Origin: CBDUXT01 sp965371245
GTDB taxonomy: Bacteria; Planctomycetota; Phycisphaerae; UBA1845
Direction: 5' to 3'
Assembly (NCBI GenBank): GCA_965371245.1
Contig: CBDUXT010000015.1
Coordinates: 10,266-74,265 of the forward strand
Length of the DNA: 64,000 bases
The translations under genes and the position numbers were made by a program. The notes below the pieces were generated by a model, which did no database searches, had not been told where the DNA came from, and saw only the letters and a program-made list of their open reading frames with translations. Below are positions 35,183 to 44,817 of this stretch, piece after piece (positions within the stretch are counted from its first letter, which is position 1; the number at the start of each line of letters is the position of its first letter).

Positions 35183-35810
35183 CAGAGGCAAGCTCCTTGT
35201 ACAGCCATGCCTTGGCGAAGGTCCAATCGTTCTTGACCGTGGCCGGCGAAACGTCAAGCGCTTGCGCAGTCTCGTTGATGCTCAGTCCGGCAAAATACCG
35301 CAACGAGACGACACGTTCCTTTCGCGGATCCTTAGCGCGAAGACGCTTAAGCGCCTCATCCAACGCCAGCAGATCATCACTCGGCGCATCAACGCTGATT
35401 TCTATCTTATCGAGCGACACTCGGCGGTGGTCGCCCCCGCGCTTCTTCCGTCCTACGCGACGGGCACGCTCAACGAGAATCCGGCGCATGGCCTCCGCCG
35501 CGGCGGCAAAGAAATGACCGCGATCATCCCATCCCACGTCCTCGTCCGAAACAAGCCGCACGTACGCCTCATGCACCAGTGCCGTAGCCTGAAGCGTCAG
35601 CCCCGGACGCTCGCGTGCCATGCGGCTTTCGGCCAGCCGCCTCAGCTCTTCGTAGACGAGCGGTAGCAATTCGTCCGTGGCGGACCCGTCGCCCTCGCCC
35701 AATGCCTTGAGCAGGCGCGTCACGTTCGGGCGTACGGGCTGATCCACGGCATCAATCTCTCGAAGAAAACTCTGAAAACGTATTAGCCTCAGTCGCCTCA
35801 ATTGTCGCAT
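35175..35810 (-). CDS. ECF RNA polymerase sigma factor
   Basis: The up to 211-aa protein has sigma region 2 (LLPLVYEELRRLAESRMARE, TALVHEAYVRL) and region 4 (LRYFAGLSINETAQALDVSP, a helix-turn-helix), with no region 3, so it is an extracytoplasmic-function type. Its RRILVERARR block and KDPRKERVVSLRYFAG match the planctomycete ECF group linked to Ser/Thr kinases. The ATG at 35810 gives a basic N-terminal leader; GTG 35747 (VDQPVRPNVTRLL) is more likely by homology. The stop lies inside the start region of the kinase gene, showing coupling. Targets may include the divergent gene at 35936. Confidence 0.88.
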   Translation of the reverse strand: MRQLRRLRLIRFQSFLREIDAVDQPVRPNVTRLLKALGEGDGSATDELLPLVYEELRRLAESRMARERPGLTLQATALVHEAYVRLVSDEDVGWDDRGHFFAAAAEAMRRILVERARRVGRKKRGGDHRRVSLDKIEISVDAPSDDLLALDEALKRLRAKDPRKERVVSLRYFAGLSINETAQALDVSPATVKNDWTFAKAWLYKELASDE

Positions 35811-35935
35811 TAACCTTAGAGCGGCTCAATCCCCGTTCCTCCTGAACGGGCATCGGAGCCATGCTGCACCGGACGCGCAGTCGGATTTCGTGGTTTTCCA
35901 CGTGTCTGCCGACGCGAAGAGAGGAGCAAACAGTC

Positions 35936-38900
35936 ATGCAACGTCGTCACGCGGGATTCTGGTCAGTTGTAGCCCTCTTGGCCACCTCACAATGGGCATC
36001 CGCTCAGCCACAGGTGCGGATTGTTTACCTCGTACCCACCGACCGCGTTGCGAACGCGACGTATGTGTCAACCCTCCAAAACGCCGCTCAGCACTTGCAG
36101 GTTTGGTACCGCGACCAGATGGGCAACGGGAAAACCTTTCGGCTGCACGATCCGATCGTCGAGGTCGTAAACGCGTCGCACGATGCGGCGTGGTATTCGA
36201 CCAACCCCGTCAAGGGTTTTGATCTATGGTTCTGGAACAACGTGTTGTCCGACGCGTTCGCCTTGACCGGCGGAATGTTTGACGATCCGAACAATCGGTG
36301 GATCTACTACATCGACGCCGATCCGGATTGCGGGCAGCTCGGCGGAGGCGGTACCTCTGGGGTTGCGGTCCTGCCTGCCAACGATTTTCGCGGTCTTGCC
36401 GGCGAGGCCAACATCCCTCCGTGCTCGGGCGAAGCACCGGACAACGCCGGCGTGTGTCGCTGGGTCGGCGGGCTGGGACACGAACTGGGCCACGCCTTCG
36501 ACCTGCCGCATCCGCCCGAATGCGAGGACGCCGATCCCAACACCGTCTGCCCCTCCGATGCCCTGATGTGGCTAGGTTTCCGTTCGTATCCAACCGCGCA
36601 ATTGCTGCCCGAAGACATCACCTTTCTTAACGGTCTTCCGTTCTTTGCACTGCACGATCCGGTCACGCCGCTGTTTGACTGCTCGTGTCTGACACAATGC
36701 CCCAGCGCGAGAACACTCTTTCTCGATTCGAACGGCGTCACCGGTGGGCACGACGTTCCCGCAAGGATCATTCTCGACCAACCGGCCGACGACACCGGCG
36801 TGGAGGTCACGCTCACGAGCAGTCATCCGGATATCGCGAGCGTTCCATCGACCATCCTGATTCGTAATATGGTGACGGGGTTCTTCACGATTACGACTGA
36901 GCAAGTGACGAAACTGACCAACGTGACCATCGTCGCCACGGCGGGCGGCGTGGCCAAGACCGTCTTGCGGGTCAAGTCGCTCGTTGTGTGGGACGGCGGC
37001 GGCGACGGTACCCGCTGGCTCGATGCGCTCAACTGGAACATCGACATCGTGCCCGAAGCGCTTGACGACGTCGTGATCGACCTGCCCGGCGACTACACCG
37101 TAATCATTGACGGCCCGGCCGTGGCCGGCACGATCGAACTGGGCGCCGGGCTCGGCTCACAAGTTGTCGAGTTGCAGGGCGGGCACACGCTGGCTGTCGG
37201 CGGCGCCGTCGATGTGGCCGCGGGCGGATCGCTAAATGTCCATGGGACTATGAGCATCGGCGGCTCACTGGACATCGCAGACGGTTCGTTGGTGGTCATC
37301 AACCCGCTGGAGCCCGAACATGCCGGGCTTGTTCAAGTGAACGGGGATGTGAGCAACAGCGGCGTGTTGCGCCTGACCAGTGATGCCGACCAAGACGCGA
37401 TTCTAGAAGTTGTCTGCCCGAACGTGTTTCGTAACACGGCCACGGGTACCGTGGAGTTGCTGCCCGGGGCCGGCGGGCTGCGAACCATACGAGGGGATGT
37501 GTCCAACGCCGGCACGTTTCAGTTCAGCGCGAGCAGCCTTATGGACGGAGTGTTCGACCATTTGGCCGGGGCGGTCATGAACGCCTGGCCGCTGTTTTGG
37601 CTCACCCCCATGGATATCCAATTCAGCAAGGGACTTGTGAATCAGGGAATGATCAACGTCGGCGGTGGCGGAGTCGAGCGCGACGTGACGCTGAGTGTGA
37701 CCGGCGGGGCGCTGGTCAATGGAGTCGGCGGGTTGATCACCATCGCCAACGGCATGGGTGGCGCGCGAGCACTGAACGCCGATGTGACCAACAGCGGGAC
37801 CATGACATTCAATGTCTCAGCGCACGTCGGCGGCTCGTTGACAAACAACGCCGCCGGCCTGATCGAAGTAGCTCGGCTCGACGATTGCTGCGACGCGGCG
37901 CCTGAGATCGCCGGCGCCCTGGTCAACAACGGCATGTTGCGCATCACCAGCAGCGTCAGTGGCGACTCCGGCTTGGCCGTTACCGGCGGCGCCGTCACCA
38001 ACAATCCCGGCGGAACGATCGAGCTACTGCTCGGCGCCGGAGGCACGCGTATCCTGGACGCCGACCTGTCCAACGACGGGAACTTCAACATCTTCGCTCC
38101 GGCCAACCTGCTGAAGCCGCTGCAGCTCAACTCCGGGACGTTGAATCTCGACAGCGGTTTTCCGGTCACGGTCTCGGAGTTCACGCAAACCGGCGGAACG
38201 CTGACCGGCAGCAGCGATCTGATCGTCGTGGACATGACGTCCTGGAGCGGTGGAACGATGGACGGCTCGGGCAAGACCATCTGTCAGGGCGGATTGATGA
38301 TAAATGGCGCAAGCAATGAGATTGATGGAACGCGTGTCGTAGAGAATCACGCCGCTGCGGGCTGGACCGCCGGGCGGATCGCAATGGGTTCGGACTCCCA
38401 GTTGATCAACATGCCCGCGGGCGTGTTCGAGATTCGTTCGGATGCCGATCTTGACCGGAACCTTCCGGCTGTGCCGATCTTCAAGAACCTCGGAACGGTT
38501 TCAAAGTTCGCCGGCGATCAGGATGGATTGACCGGCATCGACGCCTTCTACGAAAACACAGGCGCGACCATTGTCAATTCCGGCACACTCCTGTTCCGCC
38601 TGGGCGGCACACACTCCGGCAGTTTCGATGTTGCCGAGGAGGCAACGCTCTGGCTGACGAGTCCGGGAGGCTTCTCGCAAACATTGGCGCCAGGCTCATC
38701 GGTAGCGGGAGCCGGCAGGATCCTGCTGGGGGGAACCATCGAGATCGCCGACGGCGCGAACTACGCCTTCTCCGGAACGACCGAACTGTGCCAGCGCGCC
38801 CACGTATTCCTGAACGCCACGAACGCCTCGACGCATGAACTCTTATTGGCAACGGCCCATCCCGAACTGCGCGGGACGGGAATGCTGACGGTCACGGGAC

Positions 38901-40627
38901 CGTTCAACTGGGAATGCGGTTTCATCGGAGGCGGAGCGGAAGGACCGGTGACCGTGATCGCAGCGGATACGCTGGCGATGTTCGGTGCTGGGACAAAGAA
39001 TATCGACGGCCATCTGGAGATTCGTGGCTCGGCGACGTGGACCGGACGCGGCTCTATGCTGGCCACGGAACGCGCAATCATCACGATCGCTCCCAAAGCA
39101 AGTTTCTCCATCGAGACGGACGCGAATCTGGATGCTGGTGGCAGTGCAATCCCCATCATCAATAACGAAGGGACGGTCACCAAGATCATCGGTGTCGATG
39201 ATGAGATCGCCGACAACAGGACGGATGTGTATGCCCGGTACAACAACACGGGCAACACGTCTGTTCTATCCGGCATGCTGGTCCTTCAGGCTGGTGGGAG
39301 CCACACCGGACCGTTTCACGTGGCGGCTGATGCAACGCTGGGACTGGGCCGATTGGGTGGCGGGGTTCTCGGCGATGGGCATCATTTTCAAAGCGGCTCA
39401 TCCCTAATCGCCGACGGCAACGTGGTGTTGGGCCTCGCCCGAATCGATCCCGGCGTGCCCTATGCTGTGGCTGGAACGACGGCGATCAGCGGACCCGCAC
39501 AAGTGCTCTTCAACGACGCCAATAGTACCACATTCGCACTGGATCATTCCGGCGGAAACCTTGCCGGCACGGGAAAACTGACGGTCAACGGTCCGGCCGT
39601 CTGGTCCGGCGGTTGGATCGGGCGAGAAAAGGAAGGGCCGATCACCGTTGTGATGAACGACTCGCTGTCGATCGAAACCGGACTGCAGAAATTCGTGGAT
39701 GGGATTCTCGAAATCCGTGGTGATGCGACCATGAACGATGACCTATGGACGACGGGGCGGGGTGTTATCAAGACCACGCCGACAGGCACGTTTGCGATTC
39801 ACAGTGACCATGATTTCCACGCGGCGGACTTTCCGTTCGTATTAGGGGGAGTTTTCGAGAATGCGGGGACGCTGACCAAGGTGGTGGGAGCCGCTGACGG
39901 CATCACGAATATGGAAATGGTATTTCAGAACACCGGCACGGTTCGCATTGACAGCGGAACCCTGCATTTCGGTGACGTGTTCACGCAAACCTCCGGTGCG
40001 ACGATCCTCAACGGCGGTACGCTTCGAGTGGGGTTGGGCCTGGAGCTTCTCGGCGGCACGCTGACCGGAAGCGGAACGATCTTCGGCATCGTACACAACG
40101 CCGCCGTCGTCAGCCCCGGCCTGTCGATCGGCCACTTGGACCTCGTCGGGGACTATACGCAAACATCAAACGGCGTGCTAAACGTGGAGATCGGTGGATC
40201 ACTCTTGTGCGATGCCATGGATGAGTTGACGATTACCGGCCACGCCGCTCTCGCCGGGACACTGGAAATCAACCTCATCGACGAGTGCGAACCGGTGCTG
40301 GGCCAATCGTTCACGATCATGAGCTACGCATCCCATGACGGTGTTTTCGACAGCGTCAACAACCGCTGCGCGGGCGCCGGCTTGATGTTTGCTGTGAACT
40401 ACACTGATTTGTCCGTCGCGCTCGAAGTCGTGGAGCAACCGGCCCCGAACGGCGATCTTGATTTCAACGATAGAGTAGACTTACGAGACGTGGCACTCTT
40501 CCAGCGTTGTTTCACCGGTGCCGACGGTTCATCGGCTCCCTGCTGCGAGCAGGCCGATCTGAACCTGGACACGTCAATTGACTTGGCCGACCTCGAGTCG
40601 TTCATCTCTCTCATAGCAGGGCCCTAA
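35936..40627 (+). CDS. Giant secreted protein: metzincin-like protease domain, beta-repeat body, dockerin-like end
   Basis: The 1563-aa protein starts at ATG 35936, 8 bases after AGGAG, and has a signal peptide (FWSVVALLATSQWASAQ). Residues about 25-280 form a putative zinc protease domain with HELGHAFDLPH (H182, E183, H186, H192), the HExxHxxxxxH metzincin signature. A long central region (about 330-1480) consists of repeated ~90-residue beta units built around phrases such as VNNGMLRITSS, NTGTVRIDSGTLHFGD and GGTLTGSGTI, as in autotransporter and polymorphic outer-membrane proteins. The last ~60 residues (GDLDFNDRVDLRDVALFQRC, then LNLDTSIDLADLESF) form a dockerin-like calcium pair. It lies divergent to the ECF/kinase pair. 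Substrate unknown. Confidence 0.78.
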   Translation: MQRRHAGFWSVVALLATSQWASAQPQVRIVYLVPTDRVANATYVSTLQNAAQHLQVWYRDQMGNGKTFRLHDPIVEVVNASHDAAWYSTNPVKGFDLWFWNNVLSDAFALTGGMFDDPNNRWIYYIDADPDCGQLGGGGTSGVAVLPANDFRGLAGEANIPPCSGEAPDNAGVCRWVGGLGHELGHAFDLPHPPECEDADPNTVCPSDALMWLGFRSYPTAQLLPEDITFLNGLPFFALHDPVTPLFDCSCLTQCPSARTLFLDSNGVTGGHDVPARIILDQPADDTGVEVTLTSSHPDIASVPSTILIRNMVTGFFTITTEQVTKLTNVTIVATAGGVAKTVLRVKSLVVWDGGGDGTRWLDALNWNIDIVPEALDDVVIDLPGDYTVIIDGPAVAGTIELGAGLGSQVVELQGGHTLAVGGAVDVAAGGSLNVHGTMSIGGSLDIADGSLVVINPLEPEHAGLVQVNGDVSNSGVLRLTSDADQDAILEVVCPNVFRNTATGTVELLPGAGGLRTIRGDVSNAGTFQFSASSLMDGVFDHLAGAVMNAWPLFWLTPMDIQFSKGLVNQGMINVGGGGVERDVTLSVTGGALVNGVGGLITIANGMGGARALNADVTNSGTMTFNVSAHVGGSLTNNAAGLIEVARLDDCCDAAPEIAGALVNNGMLRITSSVSGDSGLAVTGGAVTNNPGGTIELLLGAGGTRILDADLSNDGNFNIFAPANLLKPLQLNSGTLNLDSGFPVTVSEFTQTGGTLTGSSDLIVVDMTSWSGGTMDGSGKTICQGGLMINGASNEIDGTRVVENHAAAGWTAGRIAMGSDSQLINMPAGVFEIRSDADLDRNLPAVPIFKNLGTVSKFAGDQDGLTGIDAFYENTGATIVNSGTLLFRLGGTHSGSFDVAEEATLWLTSPGGFSQTLAPGSSVAGAGRILLGGTIEIADGANYAFSGTTELCQRAHVFLNATNASTHELLLATAHPELRGTGMLTVTGPFNWECGFIGGGAEGPVTVIAADTLAMFGAGTKNIDGHLEIRGSATWTGRGSMLATERAIITIAPKASFSIETDANLDAGGSAIPIINNEGTVTKIIGVDDEIADNRTDVYARYNNTGNTSVLSGMLVLQAGGSHTGPFHVAADATLGLGRLGGGVLGDGHHFQSGSSLIADGNVVLGLARIDPGVPYAVAGTTAISGPAQVLFNDANSTTFALDHSGGNLAGTGKLTVNGPAVWSGGWIGREKEGPITVVMNDSLSIETGLQKFVDGILEIRGDATMNDDLWTTGRGVIKTTPTGTFAIHSDHDFHAADFPFVLGGVFENAGTLTKVVGAADGITNMEMVFQNTGTVRIDSGTLHFGDVFTQTSGATILNGGTLRVGLGLELLGGTLTGSGTIFGIVHNAAVVSPGLSIGHLDLVGDYTQTSNGVLNVEIGGSLLCDAMDELTITGHAALAGTLEINLIDECEPVLGQSFTIMSYASHDGVFDSVNNRCAGAGLMFAVNYTDLSVALEVVEQPAPNGDLDFNDRVDLRDVALFQRCFTGADGSSAPCCEQADLNLDTSIDLADLESFISLIAGP

Positions 40628-41823
40628 GCGTTTGTCAGGAAATAACGTAAACTATTTGAGTCTTGGTCGAATGGTGTGATTCCAATCCCATGGAATCTGT
40701 CGGGTGTGAGGCGAAGAGTCTGCATTTGTTCGTCTGTCACTTTGATCTTGTTCGGATACTTCTTTCGGTGGAGGACGCAGCGTACCGTTAGCCCTTGCTG
40801 AGTTCGGGTCTTAGAGATGAGGTTGACGATCGTCGCGTGCGTAAACAGCGGCTTTCCTCGCCGGTTCTTGCTGATGAACGAGAACATCCGATGCTCGATC
40901 TTGTTCCACTTGCTGGTTCCAGGCGGCAGGTGGCACACAGGCACAGTCAGACCTGTCTCATCGGCGAGTTTCTGAAATTCCCATTTCCACAAACGCACGC
41001 GCACACCATGGCTTCCTCCGCCGTCAGCCGTGATGAGCAGCGAACCTGCCCGCGCGTAGGTCCGCCGTCCCATGTTCCGCCGCCACCTGCGTATGGTATG
41101 GACTGCGAATGCCGCAGTGTCATGAGTAACGCCAACGCTCACCCAACCCCTGTTCGCGCCGACATCGTACACACCATAGGGGATAGCCTTACCCTTTTCG
41201 CGGTCAAGAAAATCATGAACGCGCACCTTCTCCGGATCGCCTTTCGGGCGCCATTCCTGCCCGCCGTTCTTGAAATCGCCCACCAGTTCCTTCTTCTTGG
41301 TGTCCACCGAAATCACCGGTGCATGACGCTTCAGTTGCCCCTTCACCCGCCTGCTGAGGTGCTCGAACCGTGCGTTCCGATCTGGATGATGGGCGCCCTC
41401 GTGCGTCTTGCGGTTGGCCTGGAGACTGTAACCGGCTTCGTGCAACAGTTGACCCACCAGTGTACGGCTCGCCTGGTAGCCCCGTGCCCGTAGCTCTTCA
41501 CTCAGTCGCCGCAAACTCTTGCAAGTCCACCGCAGAGGCGACTCGGGATCGCCACGAGTCGCAGGTTCAACGAGTTCCTCCAGTGCAACCACCAAGCCAG
41601 GATCAAGTGTCTTCGCTGCCTTGCGCCCGGCCCCGGGACGACGAACGCGGTTCGGGGGCAGCTTGTCACTCGAATCAAGTTCGCACAGTCCCCGAGCCAA
41701 TGTTCTTGACGACATGCCTGTCGCTTGCAAGACCGCCGTGAATCCGCCACGACCCGCGGCCCGGGCCTCCGTCGCAGCCCACAGACGGCGCGCCCGTTCG
41801 TCGAGTGCGTCCTGCAAGGCCAA
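40624..41823 (-). mobile_element. ISAzo13-family transposase (probably slightly 5'-truncated)
   Basis: The 399-aa frame is an ISAzo13-type transposase: the N-terminal ERARRLWAATEARAAGRGGF helix, RRPGAGRK, the first catalytic Asp region VISVDTKKKELVGDFKNGG, TADGGGSHGVR, and WNKIEHRMFSFISKNRRGKP with the late catalytic Glu. It starts at TTG 41823 with TAG two codons upstream, while relatives have a dozen more N-terminal residues, so the 5' end may be lost. It converges on and overlaps the stop of the giant metalloprotease gene by three to four bases. No terminal inverted repeats were identified. Confidence 0.82.
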
Positions 41824-41912
41824 GTACTATTATTGTTACCGACTGATCAAGTGGCTCGTGGAACGGTTTAGCCTGTCGCCGCCAGCGTAGCGCACCCGTG
41901 CCACTCGCCGCA

Positions 41913-42644
41913 TCACGTGGCTTCGTCGATTGAATCAAGCAACTTGAAAAGCTGCGCCCAGAACTCGCGGAGGTCTTCGTCCGCCCCGCCCTGTTCGGCC
42001 TGGGCATTTGTGAATGCCTCTCGCAAGGTGGCTCGCACCTCCTTGGGAATGCGTGCGAAAAGTAGCCGTGCGGCTTCCAGCGCCGCATCGTCGCTGTCTT
42101 GAGTCTTTCGAAACTCGAGCATCCATTGGGCGCAGGCCGAGAAGACCGCCCGGAGTAGGTCCGCGGTGGGGTCGGTTTGTTTGCGCTCGCAAGCCGCTGC
42201 GCTCGTCGTGCATGTAAGTATGCTTACCACCTCATCGCGAACGTCCTCAAGGCGCAGGTTGAGACTCATCAGAACTTGAGCGGCCACGCCGTCCCGGTCA
42301 CGGAGCAACCCGAGCAGAAGGTGTTCCGTGCCGACGTAGTGATGGCCCAGTTCGCGTGCCTCGTAGATGGCATGCTCGATTATCTTCTTGGCGCGTGGCG
42401 TCTGCGGGAGTTTGCCCTTGGCGACCGTTTCCGTGCCGCTCTTGATGAACTTTTTGACCTCCAACCGGACCTTGGGCAGATTGACGTTGAGGTTCTTGAG
42501 CACGCTGGCGCCGACGCCCGATCCCTCCTTGACCAGGCCCAGGAGGATGTGTTCCGTGCCGATGTACTCGTGGCCGAGGCGCTGGGCCTCCTGATTCGCC
42601 AGGGCCATGGTTTTCCGCGCGCGATCCGAAAACCGTTCGAACAT
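41913..42644 (-). CDS. Stand-alone ClpC-type N-domain protein
   Basis: The 243-aa product starts MFERFSDRARKTMALANQEA and has both Clp N repeats (LGHEYIGTEHILLGLVKEGSG at about 25-45, and LGHHYVGTEHLLLGLLRDRDG near 100-120), as in ClpC. The ATPase modules are absent: after VRDEVVSIL a unique tail with several Cys and acidic residues follows. Such N-domain-only proteins could bind ClpC adaptors or substrates, by analogy with ClpS and ClpN-type proteins. ATG 42644 has a GGAG about 10 bases upstream; the open frame upstream to 43232 is without domain character. It lies 0.6 kb from and divergent to nuoA. Confidence 0.8.
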   Translation of the reverse strand: MFERFSDRARKTMALANQEAQRLGHEYIGTEHILLGLVKEGSGVGASVLKNLNVNLPKVRLEVKKFIKSGTETVAKGKLPQTPRAKKIIEHAIYEARELGHHYVGTEHLLLGLLRDRDGVAAQVLMSLNLRLEDVRDEVVSILTCTTSAAACERKQTDPTADLLRAVFSACAQWMLEFRKTQDSDDAALEAARLLFARIPKEVRATLREAFTNAQAEQGGADEDLREFWAQLFKLLDSIDEAT

Positions 42645-43278
42645 ATCTCGTCGCTCCAGGTCGCTCCGGCAGGAGTCATGGGATCGGAGCGGCCCTCTTG
42701 GCGGACCTCCGACGGTCCGGCTCCGATGTGGGCTACTTGTCGTTATATCAAGAAAGCTTCCGGTTGCCCCGAACGAACCGAGCCCGTTCCTTGCTGTAAA
42801 GGCGTCTGTGCGCTCGAAATCGGAACGAACCTGTGCGAGAACGAACGTAACATCATGCCAAAAAAAGACTTGCGCAGACTTTGTGAAAAACTTCTTGATA
42901 TTCTCGCTCTTTCCGCGACATTCGATGTACACCCAGATTCCCGCTCTGTAGGATTCCGGTGGCGCGTGCGGCGCGGGAATCCCGACCTTGGGAACTGGCC
43001 GCGGCGCGAGCCGTAGGCGTGCTGCCGGTGGATCGCCGCTAACGTGTGCGGCCTGCGGATTGCTTGGGCGGGTTGTGGCCTCGGAGTCGCCGGTGCGCGG
43101 ATCGGCGACCCGTGCGACACTCGGCGTGGGCGCTTTGCCCGTGGGCTCACCGGCAAGATGCCAGTGCCACACCGGTGCGGTACGGCGGCCAGTGCCACGC
43201 GGGAGTCGGTGTGACGCTAATGCCGCGGCCACGCGATGGCTTTGGTACGCACACTTTGCTTACGAGGATAAGGCTGAC
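42645..43278. other. Divergent intergenic region between the Clp N-domain gene and nuoA
   Basis: It must contain promoters for both directions, but no clean -35/-10 pair stood out. Short GTGCCAC/GTGGCAC-type repeat fragments occur at about 43140-43215. Open frames through it (42988 onward) extend the nuoA frame upstream without homology, so they are not called. Confidence 0.4.
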
Positions 43279-43698
43279 ATGGTACTCGCCTCGATCGAGC
43301 CCTACGCCGCCATCGGCGCGGTGATTGTGATCGTCGCGGGCATCGCGTGCGTGATGCTTATCCTAGCCCACGTGCTGGGGCCCAGGCCGCGGCACGGGCC
43401 GGTGAAGGACAGCCCCTACGAGTCCGGGATGCCGCCGGTGATGGACACGCAGCGCCGCTTCAACGTGCGGTTCTACATCGTGGCCGTCCTGTTTCTGCTG
43501 TTCGATGTCGAGGTACTCTTCCTGTGGCCTTGGGCGCAGGTCTTTCACGACGCGTCCGTCACGGGCACGACCATCCCGCTGGAGGGCGGCGGTGAGGCCG
43601 GCAGCGGTTTTCTACTCGTGGGCATGGGCATCTTCTTCTCGCTATTGCTGTTTGGCCTGCTGTACGAATGGAAGAAGGGGGCGTTTCGATGGGACTAG
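43279..43698 (+). CDS. nuoA: NADH-quinone oxidoreductase subunit A
   Basis: This membrane subunit of respiratory complex I (139 aa) helps connect the peripheral arm to the proton-pumping arm. It has three transmembrane segments; the conserved KDSPYESGMPP loop is followed by RRFNVRFYIVAVLFLLFDVEVLFLWPWA, which is diagnostic. The start at ATG 43279 is preceded by GAGGATAAGG. It is the first gene of a 14-gene operon in the canonical A-N order and overlaps nuoB by 10 bases. Confidence 0.95.
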   Translation: MVLASIEPYAAIGAVIVIVAGIACVMLILAHVLGPRPRHGPVKDSPYESGMPPVMDTQRRFNVRFYIVAVLFLLFDVEVLFLWPWAQVFHDASVTGTTIPLEGGGEAGSGFLLVGMGIFFSLLLFGLLYEWKKGAFRWD

Positions 43699-44279
43699 CC
43701 ATCGGCGGGGCATCGTTTCAGGCCAGCAAGGAAGACTTCATCAGCACGAAGCTGAGCCACCTGGTCGATCTGCTCCGCAAGTACGGCGTGAACTGGTCGC
43801 GTAAGAACTCGCTGTGGCCCATGCCGTTTGCCACCGCGTGCTGCGGCATCGAGCTGATGGCCACCGGGGCGAGCCGGTATGACATCGCTCGCTTCGGGGC
43901 CGAGGCGATGCGCTTCACCCCGCGGCAGTGCGACTTGTTGATCTGCGCCGGGCGGGTGGCCATTAAGATGATGCCCGTGCTTCAGCGAATCTACATGCAG
44001 ATGGCCGAGCCGAAGTGGGTCATCAGCATGGGCGCGTGTGCGAGCACCGGTGGGGTGTTCGACACCTATGCGGTGGTGCAGGGGATCGACCAGTTCATGC
44101 CGGTTGATGTGTACGTGCCCGGCTGTCCGCCGCGGCCCGAGACGCTGCTGGAGGGCGTGATGGCCATCCAGCGCATCGTGGATGCCGAGGGCGTGAAAAG
44201 CAGCGAGGAGCGCCGGGGCCTCGGGATGACGGTCCGGCCGACGATCCAGATCGACGTGGGTGGAGGCAAGAGCAGCTAA
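43689..44279 (+). CDS. nuoB: NADH-quinone oxidoreductase subunit B (N2 cluster)
   Basis: The 196-aa peripheral-arm subunit binds 4Fe-4S cluster N2, the last electron carrier before ubiquinone. The ligands are present: the CC pair in FATACCGIELM, the Cys in ISMGACAS and the Cys in VPGCPPRPE. ATG 43689 is chosen over the in-frame start at 43668; it follows a GGGGGC stretch and overlaps the end of nuoA. A C-terminal ~25-residue extension ends in GGGKSS. Confidence 0.95.
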   Translation: MGLAIGGASFQASKEDFISTKLSHLVDLLRKYGVNWSRKNSLWPMPFATACCGIELMATGASRYDIARFGAEAMRFTPRQCDLLICAGRVAIKMMPVLQRIYMQMAEPKWVISMGACASTGGVFDTYAVVQGIDQFMPVDVYVPGCPPRPETLLEGVMAIQRIVDAEGVKSSEERRGLGMTVRPTIQIDVGGGKSS

Positions 44280-44280
44280 C

Positions 44281-44817
44281 GTGTCTACCGCAGCACATGC
44301 CGTCGTCGATGTCCTGGGCAAGAAGTTTCCCGACGTGAAGTTTGCGCCGGCTCCGCTGATGGCGCGCGAGCGCAAAGAGGACGAGCAGTTGTGTGTGCGG
44401 GTTCCCTCGGACCGACTGATCGAGGTGATGACGTTTCTCTACGAAGACCAGCGGTGCCGGTTTGAGCAGCTTTGTGACCTGACGTGTGTCGATTACCTGG
44501 AGTTCCCGGGGGCCGAGGATCGCTACGGCGTGATCTACTCGCTGCTCTCGCTGACGCAGGGCCATCGCCTGTGGGCGAAGTGCTTCGTCAACGATCCCGA
44601 GCCAGAAGTGCCGTCGGTCACGGGCATCTGGTATGGCGCCGACTGGATGGAACGTGAGGTGTATGACATGTTCGGCGTCCGCTTTGACGGTCATCCGGAC
44701 CTGCGACGCATACTGACGTGGGAGGGCTTTGAGGCCCATCCGCTTCGCAAGGACTATCCGCTCCACGGCCGCGGAGAGCGGCAGGACTTCAAGGTCGTCA
44801 CGCGCGAGGATGCGTGA
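44281..44817 (+). CDS. nuoC: NADH-quinone oxidoreductase subunit C
   Basis: The 178-aa (30-kDa-family) subunit supports the quinone-binding region. Motifs include FEQLCDLTCVDYLEFPG, the WMEREVYDMFGVRFDGHPDLRRIL block and RKDYPLHG. The start GTG 44281 follows the nuoB stop (TAA) by one base, with GGAGG upstream near 44261-44269; an in-frame GTG at 44260 is possible. It is followed immediately by nuoD. Unlike in E. coli, C and D are separate genes. Confidence 0.93.
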   Translation: MSTAAHAVVDVLGKKFPDVKFAPAPLMARERKEDEQLCVRVPSDRLIEVMTFLYEDQRCRFEQLCDLTCVDYLEFPGAEDRYGVIYSLLSLTQGHRLWAKCFVNDPEPEVPSVTGIWYGADWMEREVYDMFGVRFDGHPDLRRILTWEGFEAHPLRKDYPLHGRGERQDFKVVTREDA

